DNA from: Rhodobium orientis
Lineage (GTDB): Bacteria > Pseudomonadota > Alphaproteobacteria > Rhizobiales > Rhodobiaceae
DNA: 55,000 nt
Direction of reading: 5' to 3'
Assembly: GCF_003258835.1 (NCBI RefSeq)
Contig: NZ_NPEV01000027.1
Span: forward strand, 1-55,000
Below the pieces are notes generated by a model. That model worked only from the letters and a program-made list of their open reading frames with translations, was not told the origin of the DNA and searched no databases. Positions 44,607 to 53,252 of the stretch are shown in pieces (position 1 is the first letter of the stretch; each line of letters begins with the position of its first letter). The position numbers and the translations under genes were made by a program.

Positions 44607-44777
44607 GTGTTTTCCCCAACTGATATGGTGTTCACCACGATGTGATCCGCGTTTGACCGGCGCAATCTCTCGCGCCATCCTATGAATTCTCGCAATGCTT
44701 TGCCGCCGATCCCATCTATCCTGGAATCGCGAGGGGAGCAGCCCCTTACCGGCAAGCCGAGACCTTTGGGAGATCGC

Positions 44778-45461
44778 ATGACGGCCCGCAAGATTCTGAT
44801 TGTCGACGACGACGACGATTTGCGCGAAGCGCTGATGGAGCAATTGTCGCTCTATGAGGAGTTCGAGTCCATCGAAGCATCCAGCGCCGCCAAGGGCGTC
44901 CAGATGGCCCGCAGCGACCATATCGACCTGTTGCTGATGGATGTCGGCCTCAGCGACATGGACGGCCGCGAGGCGGTGAAACTCTTGAGAAAGAGCGGCT
45001 TCAAGGCACCGATCATCATGCTGACCGGCCACGACACGGACTCCGACACCATCCTCGGACTTGAGGCCGGCGCCAACGACTATGTGGTCAAGCCGTTCAA
45101 GTTCGCCGTGCTGCTCGCCCGCATCCGCGCCCATCTGCGCCAGCACGAGCAGAGCGAGGATGCCACCTTTTCCATCGGTCCCTATACGTTCCGGCCGAGC
45201 GCCAAGCTGCTGCTCGACGAAAAGGGCGCCAAGGTGCGGCTAACGGAAAAGGAGACCTCGATCCTGAAATATCTCTACCGCACCGGCGAGAAGCCGGTCG
45301 GCCGGGATGTGCTGTTGCACGAGGTCTGGGGCTACAATTCCGGCGTCACCACCCACACGCTGGAAACCCACATCTATCGCCTGCGTCAGAAAATCGAACG
45401 CGATCCCTCCAATGCAGAGCTTCTCGTGACGGAAGCCGGCGGTTATAAGCTTGTTCCCTAA
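44778..45461 (+). CDS. OmpR-family response regulator transcription factor
   Basis: A 227-residue two-component regulator. The receiver domain (about 3-118) has the acidic pocket VDDDDD (about 10-15), phosphoacceptor Asp in LLLMDVGLSDMDG (near 56), Thr in IIMLTGHD and Lys in YVVKPF. The DNA-binding winged helix (about 130-225) ends YRLRQKIERDPSNAELLVTE. No histidine kinase gene is adjacent. The ATG at 44778 follows GGGAG. A cyclic-nucleotide-binding gene follows 24 bases downstream, perhaps in the same transcript. Confidence 0.92.
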   Translation: MTARKILIVDDDDDLREALMEQLSLYEEFESIEASSAAKGVQMARSDHIDLLLMDVGLSDMDGREAVKLLRKSGFKAPIIMLTGHDTDSDTILGLEAGANDYVVKPFKFAVLLARIRAHLRQHEQSEDATFSIGPYTFRPSAKLLLDEKGAKVRLTEKETSILKYLYRTGEKPVGRDVLLHEVWGYNSGVTTHTLETHIYRLRQKIERDPSNAELLVTEAGGYKLVP

Positions 45462-45485
45462 AGGAATCCGCGTAACCTGCCGGCA

Positions 45486-45986
45486 ATGACGCTCGAAGAA
45501 GACATCGACCTCTTCCGCCAAGTCCCACTGCTCGCCGACTTCACCGACGAGCAGTTGCGCCTGCTCGCCTTCGGCTCGGAAGATCGCGTGCTTGCGGCCG
45601 GCACGGTGCTTTTCGAGGCCGGCGACCGTGGCAGCACCGCCTATCTCGTCGGCTCCGGGCGGATCGAGCTGCGCAGCGCCGACGACCGGCAGCTCCTGGC
45701 GATGGTGAAGCCCGGCGCCCTCATCGGCGAGACGGCGCTGATGACGGAGACCGTCTGCCAGAACCGGGCCGTCGCCGGCGAGGAGACGGAGATCGTCCAG
45801 ATCCGCCGCTCGCTCTTCCGACGCATCCTGCGCGAATATCCGGATCTCGCCGTGCGCATCTACCAGTCTTACGCGGACCGCCTGAAGGGCACGATCCGCG
45901 ATCTCAACCGGGTCCGCGACAGCCTCGTCGCCATCGACCCGGAGGCCGGGGAGCCGTTTACCGATTCCCTCGGCGAGGACGGCTGA
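45486..45986 (+). CDS. Cyclic nucleotide-binding domain protein without DNA-binding domain
   Basis: A 166-residue protein made almost entirely of one cNMP-binding (CRP-type) beta-barrel domain, about residues 10-125: FRQVPLLADFTDEQL, then VLFEAGDRGSTAYLVGSGRI and the phosphate-binding cassette PGALIGETALM. The arginine expected near the cassette end is replaced in TETVCQNRAVAG, where Arg follows Asn. A long helix (about 115-150) follows, and no helix-turn-helix is present, so it is not a CRP transcription factor; it may be a regulatory subunit. It lies right behind the response regulator. Confidence 0.85.
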   Translation: MTLEEDIDLFRQVPLLADFTDEQLRLLAFGSEDRVLAAGTVLFEAGDRGSTAYLVGSGRIELRSADDRQLLAMVKPGALIGETALMTETVCQNRAVAGEETEIVQIRRSLFRRILREYPDLAVRIYQSYADRLKGTIRDLNRVRDSLVAIDPEAGEPFTDSLGEDG

Positions 45987-46092
45987 AACCTGCCTTTTCG
46001 CCAATCCGTCGCCGCTTGGTTAATGAGTGTTTAACCACAGCGCTGCTAGCGTCGTTCCCGAACGAGTCTGTGCGTGGGAGACGAGCGAAAAC

Positions 46093-47310
46093 ATGCAGCC
46101 GGTGGAAAGACCCGGTGGCGGGGTGGCGGGGGAATCGCCGTTTCGCCGACTGGCGACGCTGATTGCAGGCATCGAGCCCGGCAAGTCGCCGATCGACCTG
46201 TCGATCGGCGAGCCGCGCCATGCCATGCCCGATTTCATCGCCGGCACGCTGGCACGGCACACCGCCGAGTTCTCCCGCTATCCGCCGATCCTTGGCACCG
46301 AGGAATTCCGCACCACCGTCGCCGGCTGGCTCGACCGCCGCTACGGCCTCGGCGAGGCGGTCGACCCGGCCCGCCACATCACCATCCTCGCCGGCTCGCG
46401 CGAGGGCCTCTTCTCCGCCGCGATCACCGCCCGCGACAGGGCGGCAGAACGCATCCGGGCCAACGGCGCCCGCCCGGCGATCCTCCTGCCAAATCCGTTC
46501 TACCACGCCTATGCGGCCGCCGCGCACACGCTGGAGCTGGAGCCCGTCTTCATCGAGTCAGGACCGGACACCGGCTACCTGCCCGATCCGGACACCCTCT
46601 CGCCGGACCTCCTGGATCGCCTCGTCGCGGCCTATATCGCCTCGCCCGTCGCGCCCCAGGGCACCGTCGCCGGCGCCGACTTCTGGGCGGCCATGATCGG
46701 CCTTGCCCGCAAGCACGGCTTCATGCTGTTCGCCGACGAGTGCTACTCGGAGATCTTCCGGGAGACCCCGCCGCCGGGCGCCCTTCAAGCGGCAAACGAC
46801 CTCGGCGGCGACTTCGCCAACCTGATGGTCTTCAATTCACTCTCCAAGCGCTCCAACCTTGCCGGCCTGCGCTGCGGCTTTGCCGCCGGCGACCCGGGCT
46901 TCCTTACCGAGTGGACCCGCCTTCGCAACATGTCGGCGCCCCAGGTGCCGCTGCCGCTGCAGGCGGTCGGCGCCGCGGCCTACGGCTTCGAGGCCCACGT
47001 CATCGACAACCGGCAGCTCTACAACGAAAAATTTAACGCCGCCGCGGAGATACTTCAGGGACGATTCGGCGCCACGACACCGGCGGGCGGCTTTTTCCTC
47101 TGGCTCGACATGGAGGCCGTCGGCGGTGGCGAAGAGGCCGCGCTGCGGCTGTGGCGAGAGGCCGGTGTGCGCACCGTGCCGGGCGGCTATCTCTCCGGCA
47201 CGCTTGCCGACGGCAGCAATCCCGGCGCGCGCTATCTGCGCCTGGCGCTGGTGGAAACGAAAAGCCGGGTCGAAGAGGCGCTTTCGCGCATCAAAGAGCT
47301 GTTTGGATAG
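46093..47310 (+). CDS. Class I/II aminotransferase, DapC-like
   Basis: A 405-residue PLP-dependent aminotransferase of fold type I. The PLP lysine is in SLSKRSNLAGLRCGF (near 262), the Asp in FADECYSEIF (near 224), and the substrate-carboxylate Arg in YLRLALVE near the C-terminus. The pattern resembles N-succinyldiaminopimelate aminotransferase (DapC), which would fit with dapF in the window, but related enzymes use other amino acids. The start at 46093 (MQPVERPG) is supported by GAGACGAG upstream. It is 3 bases ahead of ftsK and probably cotranscribed. Confidence 0.85.
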   Translation: MQPVERPGGGVAGESPFRRLATLIAGIEPGKSPIDLSIGEPRHAMPDFIAGTLARHTAEFSRYPPILGTEEFRTTVAGWLDRRYGLGEAVDPARHITILAGSREGLFSAAITARDRAAERIRANGARPAILLPNPFYHAYAAAAHTLELEPVFIESGPDTGYLPDPDTLSPDLLDRLVAAYIASPVAPQGTVAGADFWAAMIGLARKHGFMLFADECYSEIFRETPPPGALQAANDLGGDFANLMVFNSLSKRSNLAGLRCGFAAGDPGFLTEWTRLRNMSAPQVPLPLQAVGAAAYGFEAHVIDNRQLYNEKFNAAAEILQGRFGATTPAGGFFLWLDMEAVGGGEEAALRLWREAGVRTVPGGYLSGTLADGSNPGARYLRLALVETKSRVEEALSRIKELFG

Positions 47311-47313
47311 GAC

Positions 47314-49857
47314 ATGGACCGGACCATGCGGGCATCGCGGACGCAACAGAACCTGATGATCGACGAGGGCGGCATCCGCCAGTGGCTGCGCCGCCATCTC
47401 GTCATGGCCGCCGGCCTTGCCCTCGTCGCCCTTGCCGCCGCGCTTGCCGCCGCCCTTGCCACCTGGTCGATCAGCGATCCGAGCCTCAACCACGTCACCG
47501 GCACGGAGGTCCGCAACGCCCTCGGCAAGCCCGGCGCCATCGTCGCCGACATCCTCATCCAGATGATCGGCCTTGCCGCCGCCGTCGTGCTCATGCCGGT
47601 CGTGCTGTGGGGCTGGCAGCTCATGTCCGGCCACGTCATGCGCATCGGCAAGAAGCCGCTCGGCGCCTGGCTCATCGGCACCGTCCTGCTTTCCGGCGCG
47701 CTCGCCGTCATCCCGATCCCCGACACCTGGCCGCTGCCGACGGGGCTCGGCGGCGTCGCCGGCGACCTGGCCCTGCGCCTTCCTGCTGCCATCCTCGGCA
47801 CCGGCTCGACCTTTGCGATCGCCCTCATCGGCGCCGGCTTCGGCATTCCGGCGATCGCCGCCTTCGTCTATGCCGCCGGCTGGTGGCGCCGCGAGACGCC
47901 GGTCGCCCCGGATGAAGACATCGGCCAGACCTATTACGACGACGAGGACGAAGACGACGACGATGAGGACGACCGCGGCTTCTCGCCCGCCGTCGGCGCG
48001 CTCGCCCACTGGATCCTGCAGGCCCGTGCCACCCTGCGCCGGGCCAGCGGCGGCGCCGGACGGTCCGGCCGCAAGGGATCCATCGTGTCCGCCATGCGCG
48101 AACGCCTTGCCGGCGACGACGACGATCCGCTCGACGACCGCTCCCGCGTCGAACCGGTGCTGGAAGGAACGCCCGAGGCCGACGACTGGGAGGAGGATTG
48201 GGACGACGCCGACGTCACCGATCCGGACGCCCACACCGACACCCCGGTCCAGCGCGCCGTTGCCGTCTCCAAGCCGACCGGCAGCCTGAAGCCCGGCAAG
48301 CGCGTCATGCGCGAGGCCCAGCCTTCGCTTCTGCGCAACGAAGCCTTTGAATTCCCGCCGATCCACCTTCTGGCCGAGGCCAAGAAGCCGTCCGGCAACC
48401 GCTCCGGCCTCAGCACCCAGGCGCTGGAGCAGAACGCCCGGCTTCTCGAAGGTGTCCTCGATGATTTCGGCGTGCGCGGCGAGATCATTGCCGTCCATCC
48501 GGGCCCGGTCGTCACCCTCTACGAGCTGGAGCCGGCGCCCGGCATCAAGTCGTCCCGCGTCATCGGCCTTGCCGACGACATCGCCCGCTCCATGAGCGCG
48601 ATCTCCGCCCGCGTCGCCGTCATCCCCGGCAAGAACGCCATCGGCATCGAACTGCCGAACCAGCGCCGCGAGACGGTTTACTTGCGCGAACTCATCGCCT
48701 CGGAGGATTTTGAGAAATCCAAGGGCAAGCTCTCGCTCTGCCTCGGCAAGACCATCGGCGGCGATCCGGTGATCGCCGATCTCGCCCGCATGCCGCACCT
48801 GCTCGTTGCCGGCACCACCGGCTCGGGCAAGTCGGTCTCCATCAACACCATGATCCTGTCGCTGCTCTACCGACTGCCGCCGGACAAGTGCAAGCTGATC
48901 ATGATCGACCCGAAGATGCTGGAACTGTCCGTCTATGACGGCATTCCGCACCTGCTCTCCCCCGTCGTCACCGATCCGAAGAAGGCCGTCGTCGCGCTGA
49001 AATGGACCGTGCGCGAGATGGAAGAGCGCTACCAGAAAATGTCGAAGCTGGGCGTGCGCAACATCGACGGCTTCAACACCCGCGTCGCCCAGGCGGAGAA
49101 GAAGGGCGAGACCATTACCCGCACGGTGCAGACCGGCTTCGATCCGGACACCGGCGAGGCGATCTACGAGGAGGAAGACCTCGATCTGGCGCCGATGCCC
49201 TATATCGTCGTCATCGTCGACGAGATGGCCGACCTGATGATGGTCGCCGGCAAGGACATCGAGGGTGCCATCCAGCGCCTCGCCCAGATGGCCCGCGCCG
49301 CCGGCATCCACATCATCATGGCGACCCAGCGCCCGTCGGTCGACGTCATCACCGGCACCATCAAGGCGAACTTCCCGACCCGCATCTCGTTCCAGGTGAC
49401 ATCCAAGATCGACAGCCGCACGATCCTCGGCGAACAGGGCGCCGAACAGCTCCTCGGCCAGGGCGACATGCTCTATATGGCCGGTGGCGGGCGCATCCAG
49501 CGCGTGCACGGCCCCTTCGTCGCCGACGAGGAAGTGGAGGAGATCGTCGCCCACCTGAAGGACCAGGGCACGCCGGAATATCTCGACCAGATCACCAGCG
49601 AGGACGACGCGGACGGCGGCGCCTACGATCTTCTGGCCGCCGGCTCGGACGATTCCAACGATCTCTACGACAAGGCCGTCGCCGTCGTCCTGCGCGACCG
49701 CAAGGCCTCGACCAGCTACGTCCAGCGCCGGCTGTCGATCGGCTACAACCGCGCCGCCTCGATCATCGAGCGCATGGAGCAGGAGGGCCTGATCGGCGCC
49801 GCCAACCACGCCGGCAAGCGCGAGATCCTGGTCGGCGAAGGCGCCGAAGACTATTGA
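47314..49857 (+). CDS. ftsK: DNA translocase FtsK
   Basis: An 847-residue divisome ATPase that pumps DNA across the septum and helps resolve chromosome dimers. Four membrane helices lie at about 28-195; a very acidic linker ([14 protein letters not shown], about 210-223) and a long polar stretch follow. The motor domain has FtsK alpha/beta modules with Walker [13 protein letters not shown] (about 503-514) and Walker [14 protein letters not shown] (about 630-642). The winged-helix gamma domain, which reads KOPS, is at about 785-847 ([20 protein letters not shown]). Length is typical for alphaproteobacteria. Confidence 0.96.
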   Translation: MDRTMRASRTQQNLMIDEGGIRQWLRRHLVMAAGLALVALAAALAAALATWSISDPSLNHVTGTEVRNALGKPGAIVADILIQMIGLAAAVVLMPVVLWGWQLMSGHVMRIGKKPLGAWLIGTVLLSGALAVIPIPDTWPLPTGLGGVAGDLALRLPAAILGTGSTFAIALIGAGFGIPAIAAFVYAAGWWRRETPVAPDEDIGQTYYDDEDEDDDDEDDRGFSPAVGALAHWILQARATLRRASGGAGRSGRKGSIVSAMRERLAGDDDDPLDDRSRVEPVLEGTPEADDWEEDWDDADVTDPDAHTDTPVQRAVAVSKPTGSLKPGKRVMREAQPSLLRNEAFEFPPIHLLAEAKKPSGNRSGLSTQALEQNARLLEGVLDDFGVRGEIIAVHPGPVVTLYELEPAPGIKSSRVIGLADDIARSMSAISARVAVIPGKNAIGIELPNQRRETVYLRELIASEDFEKSKGKLSLCLGKTIGGDPVIADLARMPHLLVAGTTGSGKSVSINTMILSLLYRLPPDKCKLIMIDPKMLELSVYDGIPHLLSPVVTDPKKAVVALKWTVREMEERYQKMSKLGVRNIDGFNTRVAQAEKKGETITRTVQTGFDPDTGEAIYEEEDLDLAPMPYIVVIVDEMADLMMVAGKDIEGAIQRLAQMARAAGIHIIMATQRPSVDVITGTIKANFPTRISFQVTSKIDSRTILGEQGAEQLLGQGDMLYMAGGGRIQRVHGPFVADEEVEEIVAHLKDQGTPEYLDQITSEDDADGGAYDLLAAGSDDSNDLYDKAVAVVLRDRKASTSYVQRRLSIGYNRAASIIERMEQEGLIGAANHAGKREILVGEGAEDY

Positions 49858-49976
49858 CGGCGAGCGCGGCAATTCTGCCGCAAACTTGCCATAGGCCGGT
49901 GTTAGCGCACGGAGCGACCCCCCGGCCGAAAAAACAGATGGACCCCGATGTCGCAAGACAAAGTGGAGACGATTCA

Positions 49977-50666
49977 ATGACCCCGACCGCATCCCGCACG
50001 GCCCCCCCTCGCAGGGCAACGACGCGCCGCAGCTTTCTCGCCCTTGCGCTCGGCCTTGCCGGCTTCGGTGCGGTGCTGCTGTCGCCGGCCGGCGCCGGCG
50101 CGACCCCGAACCTCGACGAGACGGCGAAAGAAACGCTCAACAAGATCAACGCCTATTTCAACTCCGTGCGCACCATGAAGGGCGAGTTCGTGCAGTTCGC
50201 CCCGGACGGCAGCCGCACCGAGGGCACGTTCCAGCTCGCGCGTCCCGGCCGCATCAACTTCCGCTACGAAAAGCCGGCCCGCATGGAGATCATCGCCGAC
50301 GGCAAGTCGGTCGCCGTGCGCGACCGCCGGCTCGACACCCAGGACATCTGGCCGCTGAACAAGACGCCGCTGCGCTTTCTGCTCGCCGACCACATCGACC
50401 TGACGAGCGATGCCAAGGTCACCCGCGTCTCCGTGGAACCCGACCTCGTCACCGTCATCATCGACGAGGAAAGCACCTTCGGCGACGGCCGCCTGACGCT
50501 GGTCTTCGACGGCAACAATTATGAACTGCGCCAGTGGACCGTCACGGACGCGCAAGGGGACACCTCGGTCGCCATCTACAACGTCGCCACCGGCGTGCCG
50601 GTCAATGACGGAGCGTTCGAGATCAACTACCAGCGCGACTACCTCAACAACCGCATCAAGGATTGA
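49977..50666 (+). CDS. lolA: Outer-membrane lipoprotein carrier protein LolA
   Basis: A 229-residue periplasmic chaperone that carries lipoproteins from LolCDE to the outer membrane. The N-terminus carries a twin-arginine-like signal (TTRRSFLALALGLAGFGAV, about 15-34), unusual for LolA, which is mostly Sec-exported. The mature part has MKGEFVQFAPDGSRTEGTFQ and RPGRINFRYEKP, with the conserved Arg near the lipid pocket, and SVAVRDRRLDTQDIWPLNKTPL. GGAGA precedes the ATG at 49977. It follows ftsK, the usual alphaproteobacterial order. Confidence 0.9.
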   Translation: MTPTASRTAPPRRATTRRSFLALALGLAGFGAVLLSPAGAGATPNLDETAKETLNKINAYFNSVRTMKGEFVQFAPDGSRTEGTFQLARPGRINFRYEKPARMEIIADGKSVAVRDRRLDTQDIWPLNKTPLRFLLADHIDLTSDAKVTRVSVEPDLVTVIIDEESTFGDGRLTLVFDGNNYELRQWTVTDAQGDTSVAIYNVATGVPVNDGAFEINYQRDYLNNRIKD

Positions 50667-50680
50667 GTGGGAGTTTTTTG

Positions 50681-50885
50681 TCGCTCACGGCGGTTTTGTG
50701 CGCTCACGCCAGCTCGCTTCGCTCGCGGCTCCGCGGGCGCGGCCTTACGGCCGGCGCGCGTTCGCGCTTGCGAAGCCTAATGGCTTCGTTATTTCGCTCA
50801 CGGCAGACGCGCTCCGCGCGTGCCTCCGCGGGGGCGGCGCATAAGCGCCGACGGGCGGTCGCCCTTGCGAAGCCTGACGGCTTCG
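50681..50885 (+). repeat. Two tandem copies of interspersed repeat family C
   Basis: Copy 1 (50681-50788) and copy 2 (50794-50885) each open with TCGCTCACGGC, pass through a GC block with CTCCGCGGG and GGCC/GGCG palindromes, and close with CTTGCGAAGCC then GGCTTCG. Copy 2 is matched in reverse orientation at 122-226. The array starts 14 bases behind the lolA stop codon. Confidence 0.75.
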
Positions 50886-50908
50886 ACTGTCCTTGCGTCA
50901 CCCTCAGG

Positions 50909-50970
50909 CGTCATCCCGGGCGGAGCGAAGCGCAGACCCGGGACCCATTGCCCGCATCGGCACGGTAGCC
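50909..50970. repeat. Interspersed repeat family B, single arm
   Basis: CGTCATCCCGGGCGGAGCGA... GGGACCCATTGCCCGCATCG...GGTAG matches the left arm of the pair at 34149-34320. The facing arm is not clear here, so this copy looks partial. Confidence 0.7.
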
Positions 50971-51048
50971 CGGCGCGTATCCCCGCAGCCGCCTGCGCCA
51001 ATCGGCCGAGTATGGGATTGACGGAACCGACCCAATCGCGAGGCCCAA

Positions 51049-51141
51049 TGGATTGCCGCGTCGGCCTATCGGCCTCCTCGCAATGACGTTGAAAAGCCTC
51101 AGCACTTTCGGCCGTCATTGCGAGCGAAGCGAAGCAATCCA
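51049..51141. repeat. Interspersed palindromic repeat, family A pair
   Basis: TGGATTGCCGCGTCGGCCTA... CGCAATGACG (51049-51088) faces CGTCATTGCGAGCGAAGCGA ending AGCAATCCA (51113-51141). Third copy of the pair found at 12905-12996 and 34394-34496. The gene-free stretch 50667-51237 consists almost wholly of families A, B and C. Confidence 0.8.
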
Positions 51142-51237
51142 GTCATTTCTGAATGTCAGGAAGGGAAAGCACTAGCGGGTCTCAAGCACCACTGGCCCCG
51201 CAATCACCGCCAAAGCCAACGAGGAAACAGGCACCCG

Positions 51238-51981
51238 CTAGAACCGGTAGCGCAGGCCGACCGTAGCGTATTGGGCGCCGCCGGCGGTGGAATTGAAGAT
51301 CTTGGTGTCGCCGAGCAGGAAGTGCTTGCCGCCGGACCGGTGGTGGAAGCGGAACACCAGCTCGTATTGCGGATGCTCCGGCATCGACAGGGCGATTTCC
51401 GGCGTCAGGAAGTGGAGGAGTTTGGAGCCCTCGTGATTGCCGGCCTGCGCGACCTCGAGCTGGTCGAGCTTGCGCGCATAGTTGAGGCCGGTCGAGACGG
51501 CGATCGACGTCTTGACGAACTTGTTCCAGGGGAACCACTTCCAGCGGAAGAACAAGGCGCCCCAGACCTCTTCGGAGGTGGCGTCGCCGAAGCGCTTGGC
51601 AATGCCCAGTTCGCCTTCGATCTCGGCATAGTCCTTCAGGGAGACGATCGGGCGCGAGACCGCCGCGGCGACGATGCCGCTGTCGGCCCAGGTCCAGTCC
51701 CAGATCGGCGTGAACCCCTTCAGGCCGAAGATCGACTTCATGGAATCGTCGACGAACCGGCCGGCATAGATCTGGAAGCCGCATTCGCCGGAGCAGGCCT
51801 TGGTGATTTCGTGGAAAGTGATCCAGCGGTCGGGATGAGCGCCGTCGGAATAGTCGTCCGCCCTGGCCGATGTCGCCAGCGGCGCGGAGAGCGAAATCAG
51901 AAGAAACAGGCAGGCCATGAAGGCCGCAAATGCACCAGGCCGGCGCCGCACGGTCATTGCTTCGGTCGTCGACGTCGCCAT
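51238..51981 (-). CDS. Exported beta-strand-rich (outer-membrane-like) protein, unknown
   Basis: A 247-residue protein with a signal peptide (hydrophobic FAAFMACLFLLISLSAPL, cleavage near ARA, about residue 43). The mature part alternates polar and aromatic residues (FRWKWFPWNKFVKTSIAVST, YELVFRFHHRSGGKHF) and ends YATVGLRYRF, with a C-terminal phenylalanine typical of outer-membrane barrels. One CSGEC motif lies near the mature N-terminus. Some lipid-A-modifying barrels look similar but I do not recognise the family. The start could also be 52020 or 51957. Confidence 0.7.
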   Translation of the reverse strand: MATSTTEAMTVRRRPGAFAAFMACLFLLISLSAPLATSARADDYSDGAHPDRWITFHEITKACSGECGFQIYAGRFVDDSMKSIFGLKGFTPIWDWTWADSGIVAAAVSRPIVSLKDYAEIEGELGIAKRFGDATSEEVWGALFFRWKWFPWNKFVKTSIAVSTGLNYARKLDQLEVAQAGNHEGSKLLHFLTPEIALSMPEHPQYELVFRFHHRSGGKHFLLGDTKIFNSTAGGAQYATVGLRYRF

Positions 51982-52041
51982 CGCCAAGCGCTTCTTTCCG
52001 TTATTCCCCCGGGACGCCATCGACGCCGCAGCCCAACCTAA

Positions 52042-52348
52042 CACGCCCGTTGCGGGCGCGCGCCCATCGCATCCGCCGAATCCCGCTTCACCGAAGATAA
52101 AGGTTAATGGGGAGTGAACCGACTGGCGAGCGAAACGATATAGCGACAAAGCGTCCGGACTGTCCAGCGCGGCAGCCGGTTGACCGATGCCTATTCCCGC
52201 AACTGTTGCATTCACGCCGCGCCGGCGGCCCTGCAATTGGCTACCGCATCGGCGATGGGGCATGCCCGGGCATATCCGGGACCGGCCAAGGCCGGTCCGC
52301 AGGTGACAGGGCGAATCGGACGATGCGCCCGGCGGCCGCGATCCCCGG
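52042..52348. other. Spacer with a GC-rich hairpin
   Basis: The spacer between two exported-protein genes on the minus strand holds a hairpin, GGACCGGCC (52279-52287) and GGCCGGTCC (52290-52298), that could end the upstream minus-strand transcript, though no T-run follows. A less GC-rich segment (52095-52150) may be the promoter of the gene at 51238-51981. No gene recognised. Confidence 0.4.
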
Positions 52349-52906
52349 CTACCGGGAGCATCCCGGCGGGCTGGTGTCCATCGTCCACTCGTCGACGGGA
52401 AGTGCCGTCATGCTGGTGCGGAATGTGCGCCCGTCCTGGATGCCCCGGCCCGACAGGAGATTGACGTCGCACTTGCCGGTGGCAGCAGGGTCGAGCGTGT
52501 CGTAATGGCTGTAGGTATAACCGGCGACGACGAACCGCTTGTCGCGATAGGCGATCGTCAGCACCTGCTCCCAGCGGTCGCGGCCGACGCTGGAATTCTC
52601 CGAAATGACCCTGAGCGATGTGTTCGCCGCCACCTCAAGCCGCGGCTCCTGGCCGAACATGTCGCCGCGCCAGGCGATCGACGGCGCATGGGCGAACAGC
52701 TCCATGCCGTCGCCCTTGTCGGCGAAGATGTAGAGGTCGGCGCCGTCGTCGACCTCCACCAGCACCGCCCGGTAGCGAAAGAGATCGCCGTCCATGGTCG
52801 ACTGGGCAAAGGACGAGACGGCTGCGACCGGGACCATCTCGGCCGCAAGCGCCGGCATCGCCGGCATCGCCGGAATCATGAAAAGGAAGGCTGCAAACCA
52901 CCGCAT
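52349..52906 (-). CDS. Exported hypothetical protein
   Basis: A 185-residue protein with a signal peptide (about 1-21, ending ALAA). The mature part is a mixed beta protein with AVLVEVDDGADLYIFADKGD near the middle and two cysteines late in the chain (GKCDVN and PPGCSR) that may form a disulfide. There is a Met-Pro-Ala repeat in the signal sequence (IPAMPAMPA). No family recognised. GGGGGAGAGAAC lies ahead of the ATG. Confidence 0.65.
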   Translation of the reverse strand: MRWFAAFLFMIPAMPAMPALAAEMVPVAAVSSFAQSTMDGDLFRYRAVLVEVDDGADLYIFADKGDGMELFAHAPSIAWRGDMFGQEPRLEVAANTSLRVISENSSVGRDRWEQVLTIAYRDKRFVVAGYTYSHYDTLDPAATGKCDVNLLSGRGIQDGRTFRTSMTALPVDEWTMDTSPPGCSR

Positions 52907-53016
52907 CTGTTCTCTCCCCCTTGAACGCGAAAATGCCCGCGCCAGCGCGTATGCAATTTTCGCGTGTCGTTTTCCGGTACTATGGCACGTCCGTCTGCAG
53001 TCCCTGCAAAAAAATC

Positions 53017-53044
53017 TTGCCAGATCGGGGAAAATCGGTATCTA
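53017..53044 (+). promoter_or_regulatory. Possible promoter of the DUF418 gene
   Basis: TTGCCA (53017-53022) and TATCTA (53039-53044) with a 16-base spacer form a fair sigma-70 pair. It would leave a 5' leader of about 200 bases before the DUF418 start; the rest of the 346-base spacer 52907-53252 shows nothing else I recognise. Confidence 0.4.
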
Positions 53045-53252
53045 GATGAATGTGTGAAAGCTGTGTTTTTAGAGCTTTCGCTGGGGATTACCGCTTTGCC
53101 CCCAAGTCGAAAAGCAGGCGGTTTCGGAGAAAACCTGAGTTGCGCACTTCCGTGGTTGTTGCGGTCGCAACAGCTCTTTTGTGTGGTCACGCGCCCTCCC
53201 CGCGCGCGCCCGTCGGGCTGTTTTTCTTGTCCCCCTTGGCCGGCTTGCCGCA

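Noticed and set aside
46837-50019. A 1060-codon minus-strand frame opposite the aminotransferase and ftsK
   Set aside because: Antisense shadow of two well-recognised genes; no homology pattern of its own.
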